From Thiothrix lacustris DSM 21227 (GTDB taxonomy: Bacteria > Pseudomonadota > Gammaproteobacteria > Thiotrichales > Thiotrichaceae): a stretch of DNA of 64,000 nucleotides. Positions 17,743-27,838 of the stretch are shown here, piece after piece. The stretch spans positions 62,001 through 126,000 of the forward strand of contig NZ_JHYQ01000012.1 in assembly GCF_000621325.1 (NCBI RefSeq), in the 5' to 3' direction. Made by a program: the position numbers and the translations under genes. Numbering within the stretch: the stretch's first letter is position 1; each line of letters begins with the position of its first letter. The notes beneath the pieces were generated by a model, which had not been told where the DNA came from, searched no databases, and worked only from the letters and a program-made list of their open reading frames with translations.

Positions 17743-19374
17743 TTAGTGAAGTAGGGGAAGTTCTACAATGAACTCTGCCCCTTGTGTGGCTTCACCCAAG
17801 CGGATACTGCCGCCATAGGCTTTGAGGATGGAGGTGATTATTTCTAGTCCTAACCCAGTGCCACCTTTGGTGCGTTTGGTGGTGAAAAATGGAATAAATA
17901 TTTTGTCACGGTTGGCGATGGAAATGCCTTCACCATCATCGTGCAGACGCAGTTGCAGGGTATCTGCATTTGTATCGGTGTCGATATCAATGCGGTGGGC
18001 TTGGTGTTGGAGGCTGTTGTCCAATAGGTTGGTGACTATCGCTTCCAGTGCATCTGGTGCGATGGCGAGTGCAATAGCTGGGGGTGGGTTATTGAAGTGT
18101 AATGTTAACCCGCTATCTTGGTAGCGATTTTTGAGCGCTTTGAATAGGTTGGGTAGATTGCTGCTGTCTTTGCTGGTTTCGAGGGCATCCGCCCGTGCAA
18201 GTTCTAGCAGGCGATTGACTAACTTCTTGAGACGTTGTGTGTCGTCTAGCAGGTTTTGAATGAATTTTTCACGGCGTTCGAAGGGCATGGTATCGATGTG
18301 GTCGTGTAGTAATTCGAGTGCACCTTGAATAGCGGTCAGTGGCGTTTTAAATTCATGTGAGACATGTGTGGCGAAGCGGCGGATATAATCGGAACGTTCC
18401 GCTAGAGCATGTGACATGCCTGCAAAACTTTCGGATAGTTGTGCAACTTCTTTGGTGACGGGGTTTTGAATGGGGTCTACTTCGCGTTGTTCGCCTTGGC
18501 GTACTCGTTCAGTTTGCCGTAACAGTTCCCGAATCGGGCGTGAAATAGTGGAAGAAACAAATAAAACGAGTAGTACTGCCAATAACAATAAACTCAGTGT
18601 TGCGAGTAATACGACACCTTTGTTTTCGTACAGGTGTTTGATAATGTTGGTCGGGGTACGAGAAAGGTAAACAACACCTTGTAGCCGTCCTTCTTCAATA
18701 ATGGGAAAAGCTGTAAAGATGCGTACATGCGTTCCCCGGCTAATGGAGTACAGCGGTGGAGGCGATTCGTCTGAGATGCGCTGACGGATAATACTGGCGT
18801 ATTTGCCTTTTAACGATTGCTTGATCTCTGGAATATGCGCCAGTGATAAGCCCACTTCTTCACGTCCACCAATGACCGTGCCTTTCGCATCTAGTAGGCG
18901 AATGCCAGAAAGTGTTACTTGTTGGGTATCGTGTAGGATTTGATTCATGTGCTGGCCGATTTTGCGGGCAATCGGGTCAACGGCTTGAGTGCTAGGGCGA
19001 GCATCAGGGCGAGGCGGCTCAATCGGGGCAATGAGGTCAACACTGGGAGTAACGGGGGTATAAAATACTTTACCTGTTGATTTATCAGGGTTGTAGGAGG
19101 CGTTTGGAGGCGTTAGTGAGGTGGAAAACTGTACATAGCCGTAGTCATTATCACGTTGTTGGTCGCGTACCAATTGACGAAAAGTCGCTGCTAGCACGGC
19201 TGATTGTGAAATCAGCTCTAACTCAGTTTGTTGAACCAGTTCATTTTCGTAAATACGGAAGAAATATAGCCCCCCGAGTGGCAAAGCCAATACTGCGAGC
19301 ATGACGATCAGCAGGATGCTGCGCAGCCTGAATAGGGTTTTGCGTGGTAAGGGTAAATGGGCATTTATTGGCAT
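17743..19374 (-). CDS. Sensor histidine kinase (CreC-like)
   Basis: The 543-residue membrane kinase has TM1 near residues 17-38 (SILLIVMLAVLALPLGGLYFF), a periplasmic sensor of about 210 residues, TM2 near 250-275 (GVVLLATLSLLLLAVLLVLFV), and a HAMP region (SSTISRPIRELLRQTERVRQGE). The HisKA phospho-acceptor is HVSHEFKTPLTAI (about 338-350). HATPase motifs are NLLDNSLQH, DDGEGI and GGTGLGLEI. It overlaps the response regulator gene by 10 bases, so they form an operon. The architecture resembles CreC of enterobacteria. The signal is unknown. Confidence 0.85.
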   Translation of the reverse strand: MPINAHLPLPRKTLFRLRSILLIVMLAVLALPLGGLYFFRIYENELVQQTELELISQSAVLAATFRQLVRDQQRDNDYGYVQFSTSLTPPNASYNPDKSTGKVFYTPVTPSVDLIAPIEPPRPDARPSTQAVDPIARKIGQHMNQILHDTQQVTLSGIRLLDAKGTVIGGREEVGLSLAHIPEIKQSLKGKYASIIRQRISDESPPPLYSISRGTHVRIFTAFPIIEEGRLQGVVYLSRTPTNIIKHLYENKGVVLLATLSLLLLAVLLVLFVSSTISRPIRELLRQTERVRQGEQREVDPIQNPVTKEVAQLSESFAGMSHALAERSDYIRRFATHVSHEFKTPLTAIQGALELLHDHIDTMPFERREKFIQNLLDDTQRLKKLVNRLLELARADALETSKDSSNLPNLFKALKNRYQDSGLTLHFNNPPPAIALAIAPDALEAIVTNLLDNSLQHQAHRIDIDTDTNADTLQLRLHDDGEGISIANRDKIFIPFFTTKRTKGGTGLGLEIITSILKAYGGSIRLGEATQGAEFIVELPLLH

Positions 19375-20063
19375 GAAGCAAGTTTATACCCAACCCCGTG
19401 CACGGTTTCAATTACATTTTCACAGCCAACGTCGGCAAATTTCTGGCGGATATGGCGGATATGGCTGTCAATAGTACGATCACTGACATACACATTGCTG
19501 TCATAGGCGTTGCCCATAATACTGTCGCGGCTGAATACGCGGGTGGGTTGGCGGACAAACAGTTGTAACATGGCAAACTCGGTGGCCGTCAGGCTTAAGG
19601 GGGTGTTATTCCAGTGAGCCATGTGTTGCTCTGGCTGGATGGTGAGTTGGCCGTGGCATAATGTTCCCTGAGGCGCTTCCGTTGCAGGTTTGCTTTGCTG
19701 CTGGGTACGTTTAAGGATGACGTTGATACGCGCCACCAGTTCACGTGGACTGAAGGGTTTCGTGACATAATCATCACCACCGATTTCTAATCCTAAGATA
19801 CGATCGATTTCATCGTCACGTGAAGACAGAAATAAAATGGGTACCTCGGAAAATTTGCGGATCTCACGGCAGACTTCCAGTCCATCCAGTTCTGGCATAT
19901 TAATGTCTAGCACCATCAGATCCGTTGGGTGACGGCGAAAGGTATCGAGGGCTTGACGTCCGTCTTCAGTTTGCGTGACCTGCATCCCGGCTTTTTCCAG
20001 CGCGAAACTGATCACATCGCGGATATGAGGGTCGTCGTCTGCAATGAGGATATGTTTATTCAT
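19365..20063 (-). CDS. OmpR/PhoB-family response regulator (CreB-like)
   Basis: The 232-residue regulator has a receiver domain with acidic residues ADDD (about 8-11), phospho-acceptor Asp in MVLDINMPELDG (about 51-53), and the conserved KPFSPREL. The last of these and SRDDEIDRILGLEIGGDDYV are especially CreB-like. The C-terminal winged helix (LSLTATEFAMLQLFVRQPTRVFSRDSIM...DRTIDSHIRHIRQKF) binds DNA. It is the first gene of the two-gene operon with the downstream kinase and is divergent from fusA. Confidence 0.88.
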   Translation of the reverse strand: MNKHILIADDDPHIRDVISFALEKAGMQVTQTEDGRQALDTFRRHPTDLMVLDINMPELDGLEVCREIRKFSEVPILFLSSRDDEIDRILGLEIGGDDYVTKPFSPRELVARINVILKRTQQQSKPATEAPQGTLCHGQLTIQPEQHMAHWNNTPLSLTATEFAMLQLFVRQPTRVFSRDSIMGNAYDSNVYVSDRTIDSHIRHIRQKFADVGCENVIETVHGVGYKLASCQ

Positions 20064-20470
20064 GGTGCTGATATTAACAGAAAATAATAAACCCCAACTG
20101 ACGGGTGTCGTGCCGTCGGTCGGGGCTCAGGAGTCTCCGGGCTCATGCATTCAAGCCCATCGGGAAACTGACCGTAAGTGAAGATTATTTTTATCATCCT
20201 GTCAGTACCCGATTTGGTGAGTAGTGTCAGGAATGTATGCTACCGATAAGATTTGCAGACATTGTCTCAATATTGTGGAAATACGTCGGAAATGCTTTGC
20301 AGATTATGTGCAGAAGCCGATGAGTCGGTGTAATTTCCCGTAGGATGTCATAGAGAAAGCATGGATTTCTGCAAATCCCGCTTGAATTTCCTCTTACTCC
20401 ATGCTTAAAGATGCTTTACAATCGTCGCCTTATCCGCAATTCCTGCGTTTCTTCTTTGAGATTTGGAAAA
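20064..20470. other. 407-base divergent region and fusA leader with hairpins
   Basis: The region separates the response regulator from the EF-G gene. Near its right end AAGCATGGA (20357-20365) and TCCATGCTT (20398-20406) form a perfect 9-bp stem. Nested with it is GGATTT (20363-20368) and AAATCC (20373-20378) around a 4-base loop; the two share bases 20363-20365 and are mutually exclusive. Both lie in the probable 5' leader of fusA and could form alternative structures. No gene is visible in the region. Confidence 0.45.
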
Positions 20471-22567
20471 ATGACTGACTTAACACTTTACCGAAATATT
20501 GGCATTTTTGCCCACGTTGACGCTGGCAAGACCACTACCACCGAACGTATCCTGAAACTGACCGGCAAAATCCACAAGATCGGTGAAGTACATGACGGCG
20601 CTGCTACCACCGACTTCATGGTGCAAGAAGCAGAGCGCGGGATTACTATCCAGTCTGCGGCGACTACCTGTTTCTGGAAAGACCATCGTTTTAACGTTAT
20701 TGATACCCCAGGGCACGTTGACTTCACCATTGAAGTTTACCGTTCACTGAAAGTATTAGATGGTGGTATTGGCGTATTCTGTGGTTCCGGCGGTGTTGAG
20801 CCTCAGTCTGAAACCAACTGGCGTTATGCGAATGACTCCGGCGTTGCCCGCGTCATTTTTGTTAACAAGCTTGACCGTTTGGGTGCTGATTTCTACCGCG
20901 TTGTTAAGCAGGTAGAAGACGTACTGGGCGCACGTCCACTGGTTATGGTTCTGCCAATCGGTGTGGAAGATGCATTCAGCGGTATCGTTGACCTGCTGAC
21001 CCGCAAAGCTTGGGTGTGGGATAACTCCGGCGACCCAATGAACTACACCATTCAAGATCCACCGGCTGATATGCTCGACCAGATCGAAGAATGGCGTGAA
21101 AAGCTGATCGAAACAGCGGTTGAGCAAGACGACGACATGATGGAAATGTACCTCGGTGGTGAGGAACCTTCCCTTGAAGACATCAAGCGTTGCATCCGTA
21201 AAGGGACTATCGCGCTGGACTTCTTCCCGACGTTTGCTGGCTCCGCCTTCAAGAACAAAGGCGTACAAAACGTACTCGACGGTGTGGTTGATTACCTGCC
21301 TAGCCCGGTTGAAGTTAAACCACAGCCTGAAGTTGACCTCGAAGGCAACCCGACTGGTGAATTCGCGATTGTTGATGCTAACCGCCCACTGCGTGCGCTG
21401 GCGTTCAAGATCATGGATGACAAATACGGTGCACTGACCTTTACCCGTATCTATTCCGGTACCATGAAAACCGGCGACACCATTCTCAACACCTTCACCG
21501 GCAAAACCGAACGGGTCGGCCGCATGGTGGAAATGCACGCGGATGAAGCCAACGCTATCGACTTCGCCCAAGCAGGTGACATTATCGCATTGGTTGGTCT
21601 GAAGAACGTACAAACAGGTCATACCCTGTCTGATGTGAAGAATCCGGCTACTCTCGAACCGATGGTATTCCCTGATCCGGTTATCTCTTTGGCTATCTCA
21701 CCAAAGAACAAAGCCGGTGCAGAAAAAATGGGTGTTGCTCTCAACAAGATGGCGAAAGAAGACCCGTCTTTCCGCATCGAAACTGACCAAGAAACTGGCG
21801 AAACCATCCTCAAAGGCATGGGCGAGTTGCATCTGGACATCAAGGTCGACATCCTGCTGCGTACTCATGGTGTGGAAGTGAACATCGGTAAACCACAAGT
21901 TGCTTACCGTGAATCCATCACCAGCCGCGTTGAAGACAGCTATACCCACAAGAAGCAGTCGGGCGGTTCTGGTCAATACGGTAAAATCGACTACACCATC
22001 GAACCAAACGAAGTCGGCGCAGGTTATGCGTTTGAATCCGTGGTTGTGGGTGGTTCCGTACCGCGTGAATTCTGGCCTGCGATCGACAAAGGCTTCCGCG
22101 ATAGCATGGTAAAAGGCCCATTGGCTGGCTACCCTGTGGTTGACGTGAAAGTCACCTTGCGCGAAGGGGGTTTCCATGCGGTTGACTCCTCTGCCATCGC
22201 GTTTGAAATTGCGGCGAAAGGCGGCTACCGTCAAACCATGCCAAAAGCTGGCCCGCAAATCCTTGAGCCGATCATGAAAGTTGACGTATTCGCACCAGAT
22301 TCCCACGTAGGTGATGTTATCGGTGACTTGAACCGTCGCCGTGCGATGATCAAAAATCAGGATACTGCTCCCATCGGTGCACGTATCAAAGCTGACGTGC
22401 CGTTGAGCGAAATGTTTGGTTACATTGGCGACCTGCGTACCATGACTTCCGGTCGTGGCCAGTTCTCGATGGAATTCTCACATTACGCGGCTTGCCCGAA
22501 ATCTGTTTCTGAACAGGTTATCAAGGAAGCGCAAGAGCGTAAGAAAGCACTGGAAGCTGAGAAGTAA
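20471..22567 (+). CDS. fusA: Elongation factor G, second type (EF-G 2)
   Basis: EF-G is the GTPase driving ribosomal translocation and, with RRF, recycling. GTP-binding motifs are [10 protein letters not shown] (about 13-22), DTPGHVDF and NKLDR; domain IV and V segments ([40 protein letters not shown]) are intact. The start MTDLTLYRN gives 698 residues, with GGAAAA upstream; an open frame back to 20411 is leader sequence. The sequence is close to the EF-G 2 of Vibrio and Pseudomonas, and the gene is not in a str operon (no rpsL, rpsG or tuf beside it). A canonical fusA elsewhere in the genome is therefore expected. Confidence 0.93.
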   Translation: MTDLTLYRNIGIFAHVDAGKTTTTERILKLTGKIHKIGEVHDGAATTDFMVQEAERGITIQSAATTCFWKDHRFNVIDTPGHVDFTIEVYRSLKVLDGGIGVFCGSGGVEPQSETNWRYANDSGVARVIFVNKLDRLGADFYRVVKQVEDVLGARPLVMVLPIGVEDAFSGIVDLLTRKAWVWDNSGDPMNYTIQDPPADMLDQIEEWREKLIETAVEQDDDMMEMYLGGEEPSLEDIKRCIRKGTIALDFFPTFAGSAFKNKGVQNVLDGVVDYLPSPVEVKPQPEVDLEGNPTGEFAIVDANRPLRALAFKIMDDKYGALTFTRIYSGTMKTGDTILNTFTGKTERVGRMVEMHADEANAIDFAQAGDIIALVGLKNVQTGHTLSDVKNPATLEPMVFPDPVISLAISPKNKAGAEKMGVALNKMAKEDPSFRIETDQETGETILKGMGELHLDIKVDILLRTHGVEVNIGKPQVAYRESITSRVEDSYTHKKQSGGSGQYGKIDYTIEPNEVGAGYAFESVVVGGSVPREFWPAIDKGFRDSMVKGPLAGYPVVDVKVTLREGGFHAVDSSAIAFEIAAKGGYRQTMPKAGPQILEPIMKVDVFAPDSHVGDVIGDLNRRRAMIKNQDTAPIGARIKADVPLSEMFGYIGDLRTMTSGRGQFSMEFSHYAACPKSVSEQVIKEAQERKKALEAEK

Positions 22568-22588
22568 GACTCTCCGCCTTCGGCATGA

Positions 22589-22622
22589 AAAACCCCCGCC
22601 GGGTGACTGGCGGGGGTTTTTT
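22589..22622 (+). terminator. Intrinsic terminator of fusA
   Basis: AAAACCCCCGCC and GGCGGGGGTTTT make a 12-bp stem with an 8-base loop and six Ts. It follows the EF-G stop by about 20 bases and lies at the 3' end of the convergent lipoprotein gene. Confidence 0.9.
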
Positions 22623-22626
22623 GTTA

Positions 22627-23973
22627 TCAGAGGTTGGGTGTAGTGCCTATAACGGTCAGTTCGTGAGTCGCTAGGCTGGTATTGTTGAAAGCATCAGTCA
22701 CTTTCAAGCTGAAGGTGTACGAACCTTGCTGATCGGGGATGAAACTGGCCGTCATGCTGTCTGCTGCTGTCAGTGTCGCAACGCTGCCTTGTGGCGCAGA
22801 TTCGATGGTCCATTGATAAGTGAGAAAGTCATTTTCGGGGTCAGTAGTGTTGCTGCCATCCAGTATCAACGGTTCACCCAGTGTGACTGAGCTGGGTAGA
22901 GATACGACAACTTGTGGCGCTGCATTGGATGTTATGGAAAAATTTTTCAATACAGAGGCGTTTCGTAACGAAAGTGATTCGTATAGGCCATTGCCATCGG
23001 CATCCAGATTGACCTGTAAGTTGCGTTGCGGCGGGGTGGACGTATCATAGCCTTGTGCAATGACTTGTACTTTGCTGTTGGCAGCGCCGTTCAGGACTAT
23101 TTCACCTTCAAGGGGCACACCATCCTCGGCAAACAGAAGCGGTGTGACCGTCGTCGTGGTAATGCAACCTTGCACATCTTCGCAGAATTTTCCGCTAATC
23201 GTGGTATAGCCGCTTTTGTCTACTAGCATCGAGACATTGTCTATGAATTGTTGTTTGCCCGTGCTCAAATTGCGCTGGTATTGGTTAATCAGCAATGTAC
23301 TTTGCTGTGTAGCCATATCCACGTCAGTACGTAATGTGCCGGTCGAAGTGTAGGGCACGTCATCGACGAGTATGCTTAAACCTTTCATGCTAATGGTGTA
23401 GGAGCTTGCTTCTTGATACTGGGCGTTGAAAGCATTAATCGCTAATAAAGCCGTGCCATTGGTGGTGATATTTTCACTTTTGCACTGGTTATAGGTCATT
23501 TGTAGCGTACCAGTGAAGGTGATGTTGCTGACTTCACCGCTGACAGATGCTGTTCCACCGTTAGGACAGGTGTCGCTGACGTCGATTAGCCGTGCTTGAT
23601 AACGTTGTCTGGCTATTTGCTGAGAGGCTAATGCGGACAACATCTGTTGTGTTCGAAGTAAACTGGTTTCACTCTGTGAGACAGTATCCGTTGAGCGTGA
23701 CGCACTAAGATTATTATTAATGTTTTCAGTACCTAATGCTAAATCAACAAATGTCATGCTGTTGCTTGTGTTCAGTAAGGCAAGCGTGCTGTTGCCTGTA
23801 TAAATGCTGCTAGCATCCACGACTGTGTTATCGACGCTGCTAATAATAACGTTAGTACCACCTGTTGTGGTGCTCGAGGTGGTTGTGCCACCGCCACATG
23901 CCGTCAATAGTGTGCCTGCCACCAGTGCAGGCAAGAGTTGATTGGTTTTCAAGAGATAGCCCCCTATTCTCAA
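22627..23973 (-). CDS. Lipoprotein with C-terminal PKD-like domain
   Basis: The N-terminus has a signal sequence ending in the lipobox LLTAC, followed by GGG and a Thr/Ser-rich linker, as in outer-membrane lipoproteins. The middle part carries a cysteine-containing beta-rich region (TCPNGGTASVSGEVSNITFTG, FCEDVQGC). The last 90 residues form a PKD/Ig-like domain (VVVSLPSSVTLGEPLILDGSNTTDPENDFLTYQWTI ... GSYTFSLKVTD). The function is unknown; PKD domains mediate protein or polysaccharide contacts at the cell surface. It is 16 bases downstream of a second lipoprotein gene with the same LTACGGG start. Confidence 0.65.
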   Translation of the reverse strand: MRIGGYLLKTNQLLPALVAGTLLTACGGGTTTSSTTTGGTNVIISSVDNTVVDASSIYTGNSTLALLNTSNSMTFVDLALGTENINNNLSASRSTDTVSQSETSLLRTQQMLSALASQQIARQRYQARLIDVSDTCPNGGTASVSGEVSNITFTGTLQMTYNQCKSENITTNGTALLAINAFNAQYQEASSYTISMKGLSILVDDVPYTSTGTLRTDVDMATQQSTLLINQYQRNLSTGKQQFIDNVSMLVDKSGYTTISGKFCEDVQGCITTTTVTPLLFAEDGVPLEGEIVLNGAANSKVQVIAQGYDTSTPPQRNLQVNLDADGNGLYESLSLRNASVLKNFSITSNAAPQVVVSLPSSVTLGEPLILDGSNTTDPENDFLTYQWTIESAPQGSVATLTAADSMTASFIPDQQGSYTFSLKVTDAFNNTSLATHELTVIGTTPNL

Positions 23974-23989
23974 GTGTTGTTATGGATAG

Positions 23990-25156
23990 TTAGATGTTTA
24001 GTAGGTAAGTTCCCTCCCCCTGTTGCAATATGACATAACGTTTGGTGCCATCACCGTTGAAGAACACAAACTGTGGAATCACTGACGTGTCATTATTGCT
24101 GGTGGGGGTTAAATCGCTGGTTAGCTTTTCATCGATTAAGTTGAGCGTTGGCATCGTGTAAGTTTTCAGGCTGTATTCTGAGCCAACACCTGTAATGCCT
24201 TTGTCGAGAATCACCACGAACTTCTCTACTGCCTGCGAATGGTCGGCATGGAGTAGCAAGGTGTTTGGGTCGTTGTCGTTGTCTGACAGGCTGCGTTGGT
24301 AGAGCATGTCCTGATCTTCAGTGGTTGCGGTGCGGAATAAGGTTTCACCCGCCGTTAAAATGTAGCTGCCATCTTCTGTTAACCATAAGCCTTTCCCATT
24401 AGTGCTACCGATATCATAGTCACCGTTATACGGGGAGTCATACAGGGCTTGTGGTGGCGTGGCTGTATCAGCTTTGATTAAATCCGCAGGCAGTGTGCCC
24501 TTGTCGTAAATATACAAGCCTTTGGGAGTGGATGAGAATGCCACATAAGACCCACCCATTTGTACAACGGTGTCACTGGAGGTGACTTCGCCTGTTCCCA
24601 AGTTAATGGCTTTGAGGAAATCGTTTAACGTGTTACTCGTAGGGGTTGCATAGGCGATGCCATTGTCTCCTAAGGTAATATCAAATACGTTAAAGCCAAG
24701 GTTGTCATAGAAATCCAACACGCTGGCCGCTTGTAGATTAACGTGGGTAACCGCTTGACTGTGTCCGACGACCGCTGTTTTACCATCTGGGCTGATGGAT
24801 AAGCTGGTTGGCGCAAGGTTTAATAAGACTACTTGTTGCTCGCCTGTTGTTGGGTTGATGATGTTTAGCGCATTCTTGGGTGATGAACTGACCGTGATCA
24901 AGCGTTCTAGAGAATTACTGTAGGCGGCATCGATAACACTGTGTGTCAGTAAACGCGCGTTACTCTTAATGGTGCTACTTGTTGTATCAGGGGCGACATT
25001 GATGATAGTGCTAATGGTGCCAGTTGTTGTCGTTGTGGAGACGGTAGTTGCAGGCGTGTTTGTTTCAATTGTTCCAAGTGCAGCACCTGTACCTCCTCCG
25101 CAGGCGGTGAGTATGCTGGATAGTAAGGTGATGGAAAGGGTTTTCCCTGTCTTCAT
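23990..25156 (-). CDS. Lipoprotein with beta-propeller-like repeats
   Basis: The protein starts MKTGKTLSITLLSSILTACGGG, a signal peptide with lipobox LTAC. A Thr-rich linker precedes a 300-residue beta-rich region with propeller-type motifs (RLITVSSSPKNALNIINPTTGEQQVVLLNLAPTSLSISPDGKTAVVGHS), similar in style to YVTN or lactonase-like repeats. No catalytic site is evident. It is probably anchored in the outer or inner membrane facing the periplasm or outside. It is the first of two leftward lipoprotein genes and divergent from the SDR gene. Confidence 0.6.
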   Translation of the reverse strand: MKTGKTLSITLLSSILTACGGGTGAALGTIETNTPATTVSTTTTTGTISTIINVAPDTTSSTIKSNARLLTHSVIDAAYSNSLERLITVSSSPKNALNIINPTTGEQQVVLLNLAPTSLSISPDGKTAVVGHSQAVTHVNLQAASVLDFYDNLGFNVFDITLGDNGIAYATPTSNTLNDFLKAINLGTGEVTSSDTVVQMGGSYVAFSSTPKGLYIYDKGTLPADLIKADTATPPQALYDSPYNGDYDIGSTNGKGLWLTEDGSYILTAGETLFRTATTEDQDMLYQRSLSDNDNDPNTLLLHADHSQAVEKFVVILDKGITGVGSEYSLKTYTMPTLNLIDEKLTSDLTPTSNNDTSVIPQFVFFNGDGTKRYVILQQGEGTYLLNI

Positions 25157-25323
25157 GGTGAGCCTCTGTTGTTATTGATTTTTTATAAGGTCTTATTATT
25201 CTATATTATACATCAGCGGTAGTGATAACTTAAAATGATAAAGTGAATTTACCTGATGGGGGCATCCCACAGGTTACAGTGACGCTGCTATACTTGATCC
25301 TCAAATATTATGAGGAGATTTCC

Positions 25324-26022
25324 ATGTCCACTATTCTGATCACAGGTGCCAATCGCGGTATCGGTCTAGAGTTGACCCGCCAGTATGCCGCTGATGGCTG
25401 GAACGTGCTGGCCTGCTGCCGTTCCCCGGAGAATGCCCATGATCTAAACAAACTGGCGATGCAATCAGGCGGTAACATCAGCATTCATTTGTTGGATGTA
25501 GCCAGTGATGCGCAACGTATTTCTCTAGCAGCTCAGCTCAAAGACCAGCCCATCGACATCCTGTTCAACAGCGCTGGGGTTTCCGGCAACTGGGGCACGC
25601 AAGGTTTTGGCCATTGCCAAACGCAAGAATGGCTCGATGTGCTGCACATTAATGTGATTACCCCCATGTTGATGATGCAGGACTTCACCGACAACGTAGC
25701 CTTGAGTGAACTCAAAATCATTGCCAATATGAGCAGTAAAATGGGGAGTGTGACGGACAATACCTCCGGCGGTAGCTATTTGTATCGCTCCAGCAAGGCG
25801 GCGCTGAATATGGTGAACAAGAGTGCTGCCCACGATTTGGCACGCAAAGGCATTACCGTGATTGCCTTGCACCCTGGCTGGGTACGTACCGATATGGGTG
25901 GGGCGAATGGTGAGTTATCCGTCGAAGAATCTGTCACCGCTCTGAAGCGCAATCTAGCGAACATCACGCTTGCTGATTCAGGTCGCTTGCTCGATATCGA
26001 TGGCAGCAATATCCCGTGGTAA
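25324..26022 (+). CDS. Short-chain dehydrogenase/reductase
   Basis: A 232-residue SDR of the C-factor type. The NAD(P)-binding motif TGANRGIGLEL starts at residue 7. NSAGVSG follows near 81, and the catalytic residues are Ser and YRSSKAALN (YxxxK; about 155-163). HPGWVRTDMGG is conserved in this group. The start MSTILITGAN has GAGGAG nine bases upstream. The substrate is unknown. Its stop overlaps the GTG start of the following methyltransferase gene by 7 bases, so the two are cotranscribed. Confidence 0.88.
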   Translation: MSTILITGANRGIGLELTRQYAADGWNVLACCRSPENAHDLNKLAMQSGGNISIHLLDVASDAQRISLAAQLKDQPIDILFNSAGVSGNWGTQGFGHCQTQEWLDVLHINVITPMLMMQDFTDNVALSELKIIANMSSKMGSVTDNTSGGSYLYRSSKAALNMVNKSAAHDLARKGITVIALHPGWVRTDMGGANGELSVEESVTALKRNLANITLADSGRLLDIDGSNIPW

Positions 26023-27203
26023 GTGGGCAGGTCGTCCTTAAGCAGGGACGCGATAAAAATGTCCGCTCTCATCACCCGTGGGTATTTTCAGGTGCTGTCC
26101 AACACGTCAAAGGCAACCCGCAGTCTGGCGAAACGGTTGAACTCCGTGCAGCTAATGGCGATCTGCTAGGGATGGGGGCATGGTCACCCGTGTCACAAAT
26201 TCAGGTGCGCTTGTGGACATTTGCGGAAGCGGTGATTGATCGCGATTTCTTCATCGGCCGCATTCAGCAAGCCTTGGCATACCGCCAGCAACTGGGTATT
26301 CCGCAGCAGAACTCTGGCTATCGATTGATCAATGCTGAATCCGACGGCCTGCCCGGTGTGGTGGTGGATGTATTCGGTGAATGGCTGGTGATGCAATGCC
26401 TCACTACGGGCGCGGAATACTGGAAGCACACCTTGGTGGATGCGTTAGCCGCCACTATTCCTTGTCGGGGTATTTACGAGCGTTCCGATGTGGAAGTCCG
26501 TAAAAAAGAAGGGCTGGAAACCACCAGTGGATTACTCCAAGGCGAAATGCCGCCTGCTTACCTCGATATTATGGAAGAACAGCGCCATTATCGCGTTGAT
26601 GTTATTAACGGCCACAAGACAGGTTTTTACCTCGATCAGCGCGATAATCGCAGCGCTTTGCAGCAATATGCGCAAGGCAAAACGGTATTGAACTGCTTTT
26701 CCTACACCGGTGGTTTCTCGATTGCAGCTTTGCACGGTGGGGCGTTACAGGCCACTAATATCGATGCTTCTCAGCCCGCGCTTGATCTGGCGGCACAAGC
26801 CGCTGCTCTGAATGGTTTTCAGCCAGAACAAATGGAAAACATCTGTGGTGATGTTTTCAAACTGTTGCGCGAATACCGTAACGAAGGCCGCCAGTTTGAC
26901 ATTGTGGTGCTTGACCCGCCCAAATTTGCTGAAAACCGCAAGCAACTGGATAAGGCTGCACGGGGTTACAAGGATATTAATCTGTTGGGCTTTAAGCTGC
27001 TCAAACCGGGTGGTTTGTTGTTCACCTTTTCCTGTTCGGGTCTGATGGAAAGCGGTTTGTTCCAGAAAATTGTCGCCGATGCGGCGGTGGATGCAGAGTG
27101 TGATGCGCGTATTTTGCATAAATTGGATCAGGCTACTGACCACCCGACGCGCTTGGCATTTCCTGAAGGCTATTACCTCAAAGGTTTGGTATGTCAGAAG
27201 TAG
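26016..27203 (+). CDS. rlmI: 23S rRNA cytosine-5 methyltransferase RlmI-like
   Basis: This is a class I SAM methyltransferase of the RlmI/RlmK type, which in E. coli methylates C1962 of 23S rRNA. An N-terminal PUA domain (VVLKQGRDKNVRSHHPWVFSGAV...VELRAANGDLLGMGAWSP) is followed by an EEHRE-like domain and the Rossmann core: FYLDQRDNR (about 205-213), VLNCFSYTGGFSIAAL, VVLDPPKFAENR and the FSCSG catalytic-cysteine loop. The start is a GTG overlapping the SDR stop. Length 395 matches the family. The next gene overlaps its 3' end by 13 bases. Confidence 0.9.
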   Translation: MVSGQVVLKQGRDKNVRSHHPWVFSGAVQHVKGNPQSGETVELRAANGDLLGMGAWSPVSQIQVRLWTFAEAVIDRDFFIGRIQQALAYRQQLGIPQQNSGYRLINAESDGLPGVVVDVFGEWLVMQCLTTGAEYWKHTLVDALAATIPCRGIYERSDVEVRKKEGLETTSGLLQGEMPPAYLDIMEEQRHYRVDVINGHKTGFYLDQRDNRSALQQYAQGKTVLNCFSYTGGFSIAALHGGALQATNIDASQPALDLAAQAAALNGFQPEQMENICGDVFKLLREYRNEGRQFDIVVLDPPKFAENRKQLDKAARGYKDINLLGFKLLKPGGLLFTFSCSGLMESGLFQKIVADAAVDAECDARILHKLDQATDHPTRLAFPEGYYLKGLVCQK

Positions 27204-27730
27204 AAACGAAACAAGCCCGCTTACTGGTTATTTTTGAGCGTTTACTGCCGCTGGTGGATAGCGTGTCCGACAAGGTGCGTTTTGCGGCTTTGTTGGGGGT
27301 GGGGCTGGATGTGTGGATTTTCATCTGGCTGTTTTTCCTCAAAGGCTTTTCCTTGAGTAGTGCGCTCATCGTTGCCGGTGTGGTGATGTTACCACTGTTG
27401 ATCCTGCTACGTTTCTGGTGGGCGCTGGAAGAGATCAAGGATTTGCCTAATATTGCCGGGCGCATGATGACGGATGCTAAAGGTGAAATTCAGGAAACAG
27501 TGCAGGGTATTCGTGCCGGTCAGGTGCAAAAGCTGGGATTTCTGAGTTCCGCGAAAAGTTTGTGGAGCATTGGTTCGATGGCGAGTGAGGCGCGTGAGTT
27601 GGTTGGCTCGTATATCAGCATTGGAACCTTGGTAAATCCGCTGTCGCTCATCTTGGGCGTGTTGTCGTTGCTATTTGTTTTGTTATTGGTGTTGGTGGGT
27701 TTGGTGTTGTTGATATTGGCATTTTGGTGA
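27191..27730 (+). CDS. Hypothetical inner-membrane protein
   Basis: A 179-residue protein with two N-terminal hydrophobic helices (about 29-49 and 58-77) and a long C-terminal hydrophobic stretch (LVNPLSLILGVLSLLFVLLLVLVGLVLLILAFW) separated by a helical soluble part. No family is recognised. Its start overlaps the rlmI 3' end, suggesting translation from the same mRNA as the SDR and rlmI genes. Confidence 0.6.
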   Translation: MSEVETKQARLLVIFERLLPLVDSVSDKVRFAALLGVGLDVWIFIWLFFLKGFSLSSALIVAGVVMLPLLILLRFWWALEEIKDLPNIAGRMMTDAKGEIQETVQGIRAGQVQKLGFLSSAKSLWSIGSMASEARELVGSYISIGTLVNPLSLILGVLSLLFVLLLVLVGLVLLILAFW

Positions 27731-27838
27731 TGAGTGGTGTTATTTTTTCGCCTGTTGGTTATTGACCACAAAAAAACTAATAGCAAATTTTTTTTTATGT
27801 ATTTTTATAAATAAAAACAAACTGCTAACATCATTAGT

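Noticed and set aside
20756-21622. 288-codon antisense ORF over fusA
   Set aside because: Shadow frame of the EF-G gene; low-complexity, no start context.
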